Assembly (NCBI GenBank): GCA_002423325.1
Contig: DIVQ01000154.1
Span: 1 to 8,173 of the forward strand
Reading direction: 5' to 3'
From: Anaerolineales bacterium UBA6128
GTDB lineage: Bacteria > Chloroflexota > Anaerolineae > UBA1429
DNA: 8,173 nucleotides
Part shown: positions 1-5,413 of the stretch, in pieces
Position numbering within the stretch: position 1 is the stretch's first letter
Layout: the number at the start of each line of letters is the position of its first letter
Translations under genes and position numbers: made by a program
Notes under the pieces: generated by a model
Database searches by the model: none
The model's input: the letters and a program-made list of their open reading frames with translations, nothing else
What the model was told of the DNA's origin: nothing

Positions 1-140
1 GCCTGCTCGATCTCGCCAGCACCAACCAGGATACGCAGCAGGTGCACTCATTGGGGATAGAGTATCAGCAGACACAGACGGCGTTGGAAGACTGTCTGGA
101 CGAGTGGGAACGCTGTATGGCCGACCCGGAGAACGCATGA
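1..140 (+). CDS. C-terminal end of a probable ABC-F family ATPase (partial)
   Basis: Frame 3 is open from the window edge to a TGA at 138-140 and gives about 45 residues ending in DEWERCMADPENA. The segment is polar, rich in Gln, Glu and Leu, and predicted helical. Its heptad-like tail (EYQQTQTALEDCLDEWERC) resembles the C-terminal coiled coil of ABC-F proteins (Uup/EttA relatives), which usually ends in a helix with a Leu-x-x-x-Trp-Glu pattern. ABC-F proteins are soluble twin-ATPase proteins acting on ribosomes or DNA intermediates. No ATPase motif lies inside the window, so the family call rests on this tail and on its place in front of coaE. The stop codon overlaps the coaE start (ATGA), which suggests translational coupling. 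Any other protein ending in a coiled coil would also fit. Confidence 0.5.
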   Translation, partial: LLDLASTNQDTQQVHSLGIEYQQTQTALEDCLDEWERCMADPENA

Positions 141-955
141 GCACCTACGTGATCGGACTGACCGGGAACATCGCCACCGGCAAGAGCACCGTTGCAGGCA
201 TGCTCGAACGTCTTGGCGCTGAGGTGCTGGACGCCGACAAGCTGGCCCACCGGGTCATGCGAGCCGGAACTGAGGTGTATCACGCCGTCGTCCAGCGCTT
301 TGGGCCGACCGTCGTCGAAGCCGACGGCGAGATCGACCGGGCAGCGCTGGGCCAGATCGTGTTCGCCGATTCGCAGGCCCTGTCGGACTTGGAGGCGCTG
401 GTGCACCCCGCCGTCATCGCCGAGACGCGTCGTTGGCTGGGCGATGCCAGGGGCCCCGTGGCCGTAGTCGAGGCAATCAAGCTGCTGGAGGCCGGCATGC
501 GCGCCGACTGTGATGCGGTCTGGGTCGTCACCAGTCCACGGCCCGTGCAGGAGGAGCGCCTCCGCACCCTTCGCGGGCTGACCGGGGATCAGGCGCAAGC
601 GCGCATCGACGCCCAGTCACCGCAGGAAGCCAAAGTACGCGTGGCCGATCGGGTCATCGACAACGGCGGCACCCTGGCCGACACCTGGCGGCAGGTGCTG
701 CAAGCCTGGAACGCCATCCCTGGCACGCAACCCGTCCCGGAGGACACTCCGTGGGGCGAGACGCCCCCGCAACGGGCTGAGCGCCGCTGGTCGCGCGGGA
801 CGCTGTGCCGCACAATAGTCCTGGGCGTGGGGATGGCCCTGCTCGTGCTGTTGGGCAGCGCCAGCGCCGGCCTGAGTACGGCGCAACGCTTCTGGTTTGC
901 CCTGATGGGGTTGGCCCTGGGATTGGCCTGCTCCTGGATGATCGGATGGGAGTGA
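137..955 (+). CDS. coaE: Dephospho-CoA kinase with C-terminal two-helix membrane extension
   Basis: This enzyme phosphorylates the ribose 3'-OH of dephospho-CoA with ATP, the last step of coenzyme A synthesis. The 272-residue product has the P-loop GNIATGKS (10-17), the substrate-binding DAD motif (32-34) followed by KLAH, the LVHP motif with His90, a lid region rich in Arg and Gln (about 139-160), and the DNGG motif (175-178) near the usual end of the family. CoaE proteins are normally about 200 residues. Here about 70 residues follow: a Pro/Glu/Arg-rich linker (195-220), then two hydrophobic segments (about 225-245 and 252-270) ending in GWE. This predicts a membrane hairpin with the kinase domain in the cytoplasm. 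I chose the ATG at 137 because it overlaps the upstream stop as ATGA, has GGAGAA at 128-133, and puts the P-loop at its normal distance from the N-terminus. A start at 104 would add 11 unneeded residues. Enzyme identity is certain; the role of the extension is unknown. Confidence 0.95.
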   Translation: MSTYVIGLTGNIATGKSTVAGMLERLGAEVLDADKLAHRVMRAGTEVYHAVVQRFGPTVVEADGEIDRAALGQIVFADSQALSDLEALVHPAVIAETRRWLGDARGPVAVVEAIKLLEAGMRADCDAVWVVTSPRPVQEERLRTLRGLTGDQAQARIDAQSPQEAKVRVADRVIDNGGTLADTWRQVLQAWNAIPGTQPVPEDTPWGETPPQRAERRWSRGTLCRTIVLGVGMALLVLLGSASAGLSTAQRFWFALMGLALGLACSWMIGWE

Positions 956-962
956 GCGGGCC

Positions 963-1973
963 ATGAAACCTTTGTCGAGACGTGGTGTGGGCAGCACGCC
1001 GCGCATGTCCGTGATCGGCGTCGTCCTGACGCTGTTCTCCCTGTCGGCCTGCGGGCTGCCCGCCAGCGAGGCAACGCCCTCCCCCGTCCAGCCCTCACGC
1101 ACCCTGTCGCCCAGCGCCACGACAGAACCCAGCGCGACGACGGAGCCCTCGCCCCTTCCAAGCGCCACGCCGACAGCCAGTGCCACGCCCGACCCTACGA
1201 GCACCCCCACGCAGACGCCCATTCCCACGGCCACGCCGATCCCGCACCTGGTGGCCATCGACCCCGGCCACGGCGGCATCGACCTCGGCACTCGGCACTT
1301 TGACGCCGACGGTCACATGGATGTCTACGAGAGCGAGGTCAACCTGGCCCTCGCGCTGCTGCTGCGCGACGAGTTGCTCGCGCGCGGCTATCAGGTGTTC
1401 ATGACCCGCGACGGCGACTATGCCGTGAACGCGGATAGACAGGATCTGCTCCCTGATGGCGAACTGACCAGCGCCGACGAGGTGCAGGCGCGCGTCGATG
1501 TCCTGAACGCTTCTGGCGCCGAATTGATGCTCTCGATCCACCAGAATGCTTTCTGGTCGAACGGCGAACCGGACCAGAGCGTCGGCGGCACCTGCACTTT
1601 TTACTGCGCAGACCGGCCCTTTGCAGACGAGAACCGACGCTTTGCGCACCTGCTGCAGTACCACACCATCGAGGCCATCCGAGCGCTCGGCTACGACCCG
1701 CACGACCGCGGCGCACGCGATGATCTCACCATCGTGCAGCCCGGCAGTCCCGGCTCGCACCTGATTGTGCTGGGCCCCGTTTCGGAGCGCATCGTGCGCG
1801 CCTCAGAGATGGTCGGCGCGCTCAGCGAGACACTCTTTCTCTCCAACGACCGCGAGACCGAACTGCTTACCAACCCCGAGGCTCAGCGCGCGATGGCGGT
1901 CGGCTATGCCGACGCGATCGACGCCTACTTTGCCGGTGAGGTCTCGCCCAACATGGGTCCTGACGACGGCTGA
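963..1973 (+). CDS. Lipoprotein N-acetylmuramoyl-L-alanine amidase (Amidase_3 family)
   Basis: This is a zinc amidase that cuts the bond between N-acetylmuramic acid and L-alanine in peptidoglycan, outside the membrane. The 336-residue product starts with a basic N-terminus (Arg6, Arg7, Arg14), a hydrophobic stretch (17-28) and a lipobox LSAC with Cys30, so it should be lipid-anchored. Residues 32-94 are a Pro/Thr/Ser-rich linker containing a tandem SATTEP repeat. The catalytic domain begins at about 95. Expected zinc ligands are His103 (DPGHGG), Glu123 (YESEVNL) and His193 (SIHQN). The catalytic Glu is probably Glu289 in SETLFLSN, matching the family's ETGFLSN motif. Cys211 and Cys215 lie close together in an extra loop. 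The gene follows coaE after 7 bp, so it is probably in the same transcript. An internal ATG at 1005 would still give a signal peptide, but without the leading Arg pair. The last 49 bp overlap the convergent dtd gene. Confidence 0.93.
   Translation: MKPLSRRGVGSTPRMSVIGVVLTLFSLSACGLPASEATPSPVQPSRTLSPSATTEPSATTEPSPLPSATPTASATPDPTSTPTQTPIPTATPIPHLVAIDPGHGGIDLGTRHFDADGHMDVYESEVNLALALLLRDELLARGYQVFMTRDGDYAVNADRQDLLPDGELTSADEVQARVDVLNASGAELMLSIHQNAFWSNGEPDQSVGGTCTFYCADRPFADENRRFAHLLQYHTIEAIRALGYDPHDRGARDDLTIVQPGSPGSHLIVLGPVSERIVRASEMVGALSETLFLSNDRETELLTNPEAQRAMAVGYADAIDAYFAGEVSPNMGPDDG
1113..1148 (+). repeat. Tandem 18-bp repeat in the amidase linker
   Basis: Two adjacent 18-bp units (1113-1130 and 1131-1148) differ at a few positions and each encodes SATTEP. 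They lie in the Pro/Thr/Ser-rich spacer between the lipid anchor and the amidase domain. Such linkers often grow or shrink by slipped copying of short units. Confidence 0.75.
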
Positions 1974-2449
1974 CTTTGCGCACCCTTGAGCTGGCCGCTG
2001 CGCGACACATCGGTGTCCAGCAGGATGGTGACCGGCCCATCGTTGATCAGCGCCACGCGCATGTACGCGCCAAAGCGGCCGCTCTGTACCTCGGCCACGC
2101 CGGCCTCGCGCAGCAACGCACAGAAGCGCGCGATCAGCGGCTCGGCCACCTCGGGCGCCGCTGCGTCGCTAAAGCTGGGGCGTCGTCCGCGCTGGGCGTC
2201 GCCGTACAGCGTGAATTGCGGCACCACCAACGCTGCCCCGGCGACATCCAGCAGTGACCGGTTGAAACGCTGGTCCTCGTCCTCAAAAATGCGCAAGTTG
2301 GCGATCTTGGCAGCCATCCAGCGCGCCTCATCCTCGCCATCGCCCTCTTTGACCCCTACCAGCACCAGCAGCCCCTGCCCGATGCTGCCCACAGACTCGC
2401 CCGCCACCGTTACCGCGCTTTCCGTCACGCGCTGCACCACACACCTCAT
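1925..2449 (-). CDS. dtd: D-aminoacyl-tRNA deacylase
   Basis: DTD hydrolyses D-amino acids (and Gly mischarged on tRNA-Ala) from tRNA, a cytoplasmic proofreading step. The 174-residue product begins MRCVVQRV and shows the family landmarks: RIFEDE (53-58), FNRSLLD (62-68), the first active-site motif as PQFTL (77-81), GRRPSF (88-93), and NDGPVT (136-141), whose Gly-cisPro reaches into the partner subunit's active site. The first motif is SQFTL in typical family members, so position 77 is Pro instead of Ser. The family usually ends at about residue 145-150. Here about 25 polar residues follow, the last 16 or so encoded in the overlap with the amidase gene. The start is supported by GGGAGG at 2454-2459, four bases upstream. 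The gene converges on the amidase and diverges from the small gene at 2558. Confidence 0.95.
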   Translation of the reverse strand: MRCVVQRVTESAVTVAGESVGSIGQGLLVLVGVKEGDGEDEARWMAAKIANLRIFEDEDQRFNRSLLDVAGAALVVPQFTLYGDAQRGRRPSFSDAAAPEVAEPLIARFCALLREAGVAEVQSGRFGAYMRVALINDGPVTILLDTDVSRSGQLKGAQSQPSSGPMLGETSPAK

Positions 2450-2453
2450 ATCG

Positions 2454-2459
2454 CCTCCC
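2454..2459 (-). promoter_or_regulatory. Ribosome binding site of dtd
   Basis: On the minus strand the bases read GGGAGG, four bases before the ATG whose complement is at 2447-2449. This fixes the dtd start. Confidence 0.7.
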
Positions 2460-2492
2460 GCTCATGCGTTGCGGCGGCCCAGCGCCGACAAC

Positions 2493-2520
2493 TTGAATTC
2501 GATCTGTTTGTGCCTATAAT
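2493..2520 (+). promoter_or_regulatory. Sigma-70-type promoter for the gene at 2558
   Basis: A perfect -10 box TATAAT (2515-2520) lies 16 bp after a -35 box TTGAAT (2493-2498, 4 of 6 matches). Transcription should start near 2527, giving a leader of about 30 nt. This shows that the in-frame GTG at 2510, which lies inside the promoter, cannot be the start of the downstream gene. Confidence 0.8.
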
Positions 2521-2557
2521 CAGAGTACAGACCGGTACGCGTGCAGAGGCCATCACC

Positions 2558-2857
2558 ATGGTAAAGCTCATTATGACCTGGAGTATCCGCCAGGGCAAGG
2601 AAACCGAATATGTCGAGTTCCTGACGCACGACTTTGTGCGTCTGGTGATGGGCGTCGGCTTTCACCCGCTGGACGCCTGGTACTCGGTCTGGGGACACGG
2701 CCCGCAGGTAATCGCGGGCGGTATGGCAAAGGACCTCAAGACGATGGAACAGGCGCTGGACAGCCAGCAGTGGCGCACGTTGCGCGAGCGGCTCGAGCAA
2801 TACGTGATCGACTTGAAGATCAAGGTCGTGGAGGCCTCGCGCGGCTTTCAGCTCTAG
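2558..2857 (+). CDS. Conserved small protein, probable dimeric alpha/beta-barrel fold
   Basis: The 99-residue protein starts MVKLIMTWSIRQGKE. I cannot assign a function. It begins with a beta strand (VKLIMTWSI), then a helix with Tyr/Phe/Asp residues (GKETEYVEFLTHDFVRL), then an aromatic strand (DAWYSVWG), then PQVIAGGMAKDLKTMEQAL, and a final helix and strand (RERLEQYVIDLKIKVVEA). This order is typical of ferredoxin-like dimeric alpha/beta barrels (ABM, EthD and NIPSNAP-like families). Many of these bind small hydrophobic ligands or haem, but no catalytic residue can be named here. It has no signal peptide or membrane segment, so it is probably cytoplasmic. I chose the ATG at 2558 because AGAGG (2545-2549) lies 8 bases upstream and because an earlier in-frame GTG falls inside the promoter. 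It has its own promoter and terminator and so is a single-gene unit. Confidence 0.85.
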   Translation: MVKLIMTWSIRQGKETEYVEFLTHDFVRLVMGVGFHPLDAWYSVWGHGPQVIAGGMAKDLKTMEQALDSQQWRTLRERLEQYVIDLKIKVVEASRGFQL

Positions 2858-2871
2858 CCGCTGTGCACAGC

Positions 2872-2922
2872 AAAGGACTCGGTTCCGGTCGCCTGCGGGC
2901 GGGCCGTCGCCGAGTCCTTTTT
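2872..2922 (+). terminator. Intrinsic terminator after the small conserved gene
   Basis: The left arm AAAGGACTCGG (2872-2882) pairs perfectly over 11 bp with the right arm CCGAGTCCTTT (2910-2920), and a run of five T ends at 2922. The 27-nt loop is GC-rich and may fold further. It begins 15 bp after the stop codon. On the other strand, for the convergent zinc-ribbon gene that stops at 2949, the same stem is followed by only three T, so it could work weakly in both directions. Confidence 0.85.
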
Positions 2923-2948
2923 GGTGTCGCCAGGCGCGGGCGTACGGT

Positions 2949-3284
2949 CTAGTCTTTGCTGGCCGTGCCGGCATCCGCTTTGGGCGCCGGCTTGGGCGGT
3001 TCGGTTGCGGCGCTCGGCTCAGTGTGCTCGGCGTCCTTGTGCGGCTTGTCGGCGCTCGGGACCTCTTTGCCATCCGCGTCGCGCGCCGGCAGCGTCGATG
3101 ACTTGGCCTTGGCCGAATCCTTGACGTACCAGCCGGTGCCCTTGAAAATCACGCCTACCGGGCAAATCACGCGCTGGACCGGGCCGTTGCACTCTGGGCA
3201 GACCTTGATCGGCGCCTCAGAAAAGTGCTGTACCCGCTCAAACTGAATGCCGCACTCTTTGCATTGGTATACGTAGGTCGGCAT
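2949..3284 (-). CDS. FmdB-family zinc-ribbon protein with low-complexity tail
   Basis: The 111-residue protein begins MPTYVYQCKECG. It has the FmdB zinc ribbon: Cys8-x2-Cys11 and Cys29-x2-Cys32 should bind one zinc, with the usual spacer QFERVQHFSEAP and the tail motif VGVIFKGTGWYVKD (43-56). FmdB was named from a putative regulator in a methylotroph operon, but the biochemical role of the family is not settled. From residue 57 onward the chain is Ala/Lys/Pro/Glu/Asp-rich, uncharacteristic of a folded domain, and probably disordered. The frame stays open upstream, but the ATG at 3284 is the start because MPTYxY is the conserved N-terminus of the family. The upstream bases on the minus strand are a run of eight G at 3292-3299 followed by TACAGAG, a poor but usable ribosome site. 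It converges on the gene ending at 2857. Confidence 0.9.
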   Translation of the reverse strand: MPTYVYQCKECGIQFERVQHFSEAPIKVCPECNGPVQRVICPVGVIFKGTGWYVKDSAKAKSSTLPARDADGKEVPSADKPHKDAEHTEPSAATEPPKPAPKADAGTASKD

Positions 3285-3358
3285 CTCTGTACCCCCCCCA
3301 AACAGATGCTCTGGTACGATCCCCACAGAAGGGCGCAAGCCCCGTCTGCCGGATCCCT

Positions 3359-3381
3359 GCGAAGGGCCTTGAAGCCTTCGC
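3359..3381 (-). repeat. Inverted repeat (hairpin) in the leader of the zinc-ribbon gene
   Basis: Arms GCGAAGG (3359-3365) and CCTTCGC (3375-3381) are perfectly complementary over 7 bp with a 9-nt loop. If transcription starts near 3387 on the minus strand, the hairpin would form at the 5' end of the zinc-ribbon mRNA. There is no T-run, so it is not a terminator. It may protect the 5' end or have no role. Confidence 0.5.
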
Positions 3382-3393
3382 GACTGACCGCAG

Positions 3394-3422
3394 ATTATAG
3401 GACATCCGGCGACCTGGCGCAA
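3394..3422 (-). promoter_or_regulatory. Candidate promoter for the zinc-ribbon gene
   Basis: On the minus strand a perfect TATAAT (3399 down to 3394) lies 17 bp after TTGCGC (3422 down to 3417), which matches the TTG of a -35 box only. Spacing is ideal. The predicted leader is about 100 nt long. Confidence 0.55.
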
Positions 3423-3446
3423 ATCACCAACGTGCCGTTCAGCGCC

Positions 3447-3539
3447 TCGTGTCCTGCCTTGTTCGCCCTTTGCGTCTCTGGCTGCGGCGTGACAGTGCGC
3501 CGGTTGACGGCTGCACGGCGAGGCGCGTCGTGTCCTGCC
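3447..3539. repeat. Pair of 12-bp direct repeats
   Basis: TCGTGTCCTGCC occurs at 3447-3458 and again at 3528-3539, 81 bp apart. Both copies are preceded by GCGC plus one variable base, so the match is 16 of 17. Both are upstream of the sortase promoter. A regulator site is possible but not shown. Confidence 0.45.
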
Positions 3540-3546
3540 GGCCAGC

Positions 3547-3574
3547 TTGACCCCTTTTCCGCAAAGCCTAACAT
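3547..3574 (+). promoter_or_regulatory. Candidate promoter for the sortase gene
   Basis: TTGACC (3547-3552, 5 of 6 matches to the -35 consensus) is followed after 16 bp by TAACAT (3569-3574, 4 of 6 to the -10 consensus). The start would be near 3581, about 25 nt before the chosen GTG. Confidence 0.5.
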
Positions 3575-3606
3575 GGGGCTGGTAACGCCGTGGGATGGAG
3601 GGATGT

Positions 3607-4419
3607 GTGCACACCACGAGACAGCGGCTCGCGCCGCAGACGGCCTCGACGCTGAACGCGGTCATCGCGGGCCTGGCGATGATCGCCGGCCTCGCGCTGC
3701 TGTCTGCGCCGCCCCGCGCCGTCACGCCTCCCGAGCCGCTGCCGACCGTGCCGCTGTCCTGCATCGGCACGCCGCCACCGATCGCCCAGCCCACAGCGCG
3801 GGCCACTGGCACGCCGACGCAAGCCCAGCCTCCGCCCGCGGCCACGTCCAAAGCCGTGTCGGCGCTATCGCCCCCCTCGCACACGACGACGCCCAGCGCC
3901 ACACCGACTGCGCAACCCAGCGTGACGCCAACGCCCACGGCGACGCCGCTGCACGCCCCCGCTGACGCCGACCCGACGCGCATCCAGGCCGAGGCCATCG
4001 GTCTGGACGCCCCGGTGGTGACAGTCGGCACGCGCGAAGCGGAGATTGATGGCCAGACCGTCCTGGTGTGGGAGGTAGCTGACGATGCCGCGGGTTTCCA
4101 CCAGGGCTCCGCGCGCCCCGGCCATTCCGGAAACACCGTGATCACCGGCCACAATAACGTAGCGGGCGAGGTTTTCCGCGAACTGCACCGGCTCTCGCCG
4201 GGTGACCGCGTGCTGCTCTGGGTCAACGACCGGCCATACGCCTACGAGGTGGACGTCTCCCACCGCATCGAGATCAGCGGCGCCTCGCCCGACCGCGTGG
4301 CCGACGCGCTAAGCTGGATCGAGCCCACCGACGATCAACGACTGACGCTGGTGACCTGCTGGCCCTACTGGGGCAACACGCATCGCACCATCGTCGTCGC
4401 CTATCCCGTGGCGCCCTGA
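3607..4419 (+). CDS. Membrane-anchored sortase (class D/E-like)
   Basis: Sortases are cysteine transpeptidases on the outer face of the cytoplasmic membrane that join proteins to the cell wall or to each other. The 270-residue product has one hydrophobic segment (about 16-34) acting as a signal anchor, then a long Pro/Thr/Ser/Ala-rich linker (35-122), then the sortase domain. The catalytic residues are visible: His182 in TGHNN, Cys251 in TLVTCWP, and Arg260 in NTHRTIVVAYP. Supporting motifs are AGFHQGSARPGHSGNTVITG and LSPGDRVLLW. I chose GTG at 3607 because GGAGGG (3597-3602) sits just upstream; an ATG at 3595 would add four residues but lacks a ribosome site and would itself overlap that GGAGG. 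No substrate with an LPxTG-like sorting signal and no pilin gene is in the window, so it looks like a housekeeping or orphan sortase. Confidence 0.93.
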   Translation: MHTTRQRLAPQTASTLNAVIAGLAMIAGLALLSAPPRAVTPPEPLPTVPLSCIGTPPPIAQPTARATGTPTQAQPPPAATSKAVSALSPPSHTTTPSATPTAQPSVTPTPTATPLHAPADADPTRIQAEAIGLDAPVVTVGTREAEIDGQTVLVWEVADDAAGFHQGSARPGHSGNTVITGHNNVAGEVFRELHRLSPGDRVLLWVNDRPYAYEVDVSHRIEISGASPDRVADALSWIEPTDDQRLTLVTCWPYWGNTHRTIVVAYPVAP

Positions 4420-4449
4420 ACGCGGCGCGGCGGGCGGCGATTCTGGCCC

Positions 4450-4478
4450 TTGCTTTGGAGGCGATGCTGCCGTACGAT
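4450..4478 (+). promoter_or_regulatory. Candidate promoter for the isomerase-hydrolase pair
   Basis: TTGCTT (4450-4455) is separated by 17 bp from TACGAT (4473-4478, 4 of 6 matches). The -35 box matches only TTG. It lies in the 134-bp gap after the sortase gene, and a start near 4485 would place the hairpin at 4509-4527 in the mRNA leader. Confidence 0.4.
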
Positions 4479-4508
4479 GGACGCCAAGCAACAAGCTGGG
4501 TAAGTGGC

Positions 4509-4527
4509 CTGACGGCAGAGCCGTCAG
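4509..4527 (+). repeat. Perfect hairpin in the leader of the isomerase gene
   Basis: CTGACGGC (4509-4516) and GCCGTCAG (4520-4527) form an 8-bp perfect stem closed by the 3-nt loop AGA. No T-run follows, so it is not an ordinary intrinsic terminator. It ends 14 bases before the strong ribosome site at 4542-4550 and leaves that site free. Confidence 0.65.
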
Positions 4528-4541
4528 CGCATCGTCGGCAG

Positions 4542-4550
4542 AGGAGGTGA
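4542..4550 (+). promoter_or_regulatory. Very strong ribosome binding site of the isomerase gene
   Basis: AGGAGGTGA is complementary to nine bases of the 16S rRNA 3' end and lies three bases before the ATG at 4554. It is the strongest ribosome site in the window and fixes the start. Confidence 0.8.
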
Positions 4551-4553
4551 GCG

Positions 4554-5336
4554 ATGAAGATATCATTCATGAGCTTCTTGTTCCCACAGGCTGACCACCG
4601 CGAGCTGATCGCCATGGCGCTCAAGCACGACTATGATGGCATCGAGTTCCGCGCTGAGGCCAAGCACGGGCACGGCGTCGAGCTGGAGGCCAGCGACGCG
4701 GCCGTGCGCACCGTGCGCGCCGACATGGCCGACGCGGGCCTGGAGACGTCGTGTCTCGCGACCAGCGTGCGCTTTGGCGAAATTGACGGCGCAGCGCGCG
4801 AGGCGCTATTGGAGCGCTGTCAGCGGCTGCTCGATCTGGCGGCGCGGGTGGGCGCGCCCTGCATGCGCATCTTTGGCGATCCACTGCCGCCGCCGGCCCT
4901 GGGGCGACGCGCACAGGCCTACGCCATCCAGGCCGAGTACATGGCCCGCGCCGCCGAGATGGCCGAGCCGACGGGCGTACGGCTGGTGCTCGAGACGCAC
5001 TCTGTCTTTCGCGCCTACGACGCCGGCGAGTTGCTCTACCGCACCGGCTATCCCCCGGCGCTCTGGATCAACTGGCACCTCGAGCACTGCCTGAACCATG
5101 GCGAGGACGTCGATGAGGCCTACCGGCACGTCAAGGGACGCGTGGCGCACGCGCACTTTAGCTTTACCAGCGGCTACGAGGGCGGCATCGAGCGCCAGAT
5201 CGCACTGTTGGCCGACGAGGGCTTTCCTGGCCACTTTTCAGTCGAGATCATGCCCAAGGAGGGGCTTGACGGCGAGGCGCACGTGGCCGAGCACTCGCAG
5301 CGCTGGCACGCCATCGTCGCACAGCAAGTGGCCTAG
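4554..5336 (+). CDS. Sugar isomerase/epimerase-like TIM-barrel protein (AP endonuclease 2 fold)
   Basis: The 260-residue protein belongs to the xylose isomerase-like TIM-barrel superfamily, whose members isomerise or epimerise sugars and related compounds with a divalent metal. Motifs in order: start KISFMSFLFP; GIEFR (29-33, Glu31); SCLATSVRFG (66-75); MRIFGDP (104-110); LVLETHS with Glu147, the usual first metal ligand; NWHLEH with His175 and His178 at the place of the usual Asp-x-x-His; AHAHFS with His199/His201; and VEIMPKEG with Glu231, the usual last ligand. It lacks a signal peptide, so it is cytoplasmic. The substrate cannot be read from the sequence. It is followed after 77 bp by an SGNH hydrolase gene on the same strand, so the two may act on one substrate. 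No intrinsic terminator lies between them; there is only a weak 5-bp stem at 5347-5365. Confidence 0.88.
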   Translation: MKISFMSFLFPQADHRELIAMALKHDYDGIEFRAEAKHGHGVELEASDAAVRTVRADMADAGLETSCLATSVRFGEIDGAAREALLERCQRLLDLAARVGAPCMRIFGDPLPPPALGRRAQAYAIQAEYMARAAEMAEPTGVRLVLETHSVFRAYDAGELLYRTGYPPALWINWHLEHCLNHGEDVDEAYRHVKGRVAHAHFSFTSGYEGGIERQIALLADEGFPGHFSVEIMPKEGLDGEAHVAEHSQRWHAIVAQQVA

Positions 5337-5413
5337 GGGCGCCGCCCGGGCCTGTTTGCAGCCCGTGTGCTGACCACGAGCATCCTTGCATCACGCTCTC
5401 CCATGGAGGAAGC

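Larger units (their letters stand above)
3285..3606. other. Gene-free divergent region between the zinc-ribbon gene and the sortase gene
   Basis: About 320 bp without a credible gene; the open frames crossing it are continuations of neighbouring genes or shadows. It holds a run of eight C at 3292-3299, a hairpin at 3359-3381, one candidate promoter on each strand, and a 12-bp direct repeat. A 7-bp inverted pair, GCCGGAT (3348-3354) and ATCCGGC (3404-3410), brackets the hairpin and the minus-strand -10 box. Confidence 0.7.

Noticed and set aside
1095..1760. 221-residue open frame opposite the amidase gene
   Set aside because: It is fully antisense to a gene with clear catalytic motifs and has no recognisable domain.
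2510..2557. Earlier GTG start for the small conserved gene
   Set aside because: It lies within the -10 region of the promoter and so would not be transcribed; the ATG at 2558 has its own ribosome site.
2462..3073. 203-residue open frame on the minus strand crossing the small gene and the terminator
   Set aside because: It runs opposite the well-supported gene at 2558-2857, crosses a strong terminator, is Arg/Pro-rich and shows no domain. It is a shadow frame.
3225..3965. 246-residue open frame on the plus strand across the gene-free region
   Set aside because: It overlaps the zinc-ribbon start and the sortase linker in another frame and has Arg/Ala/His-rich shadow composition without motifs.
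3285..4226. Upstream extension of the zinc-ribbon frame giving a 425-residue protein
   Set aside because: The extension lies opposite the sortase gene and consists of Gly/Val/Ser-rich shadow sequence. The family N-terminus MPTYxY fixes the start at 3284.
4509..4527. Terminator for the sortase gene
   Set aside because: The stem is perfect but no T-run follows, and it lies close to the next gene's ribosome site, so a leader hairpin is the better call.
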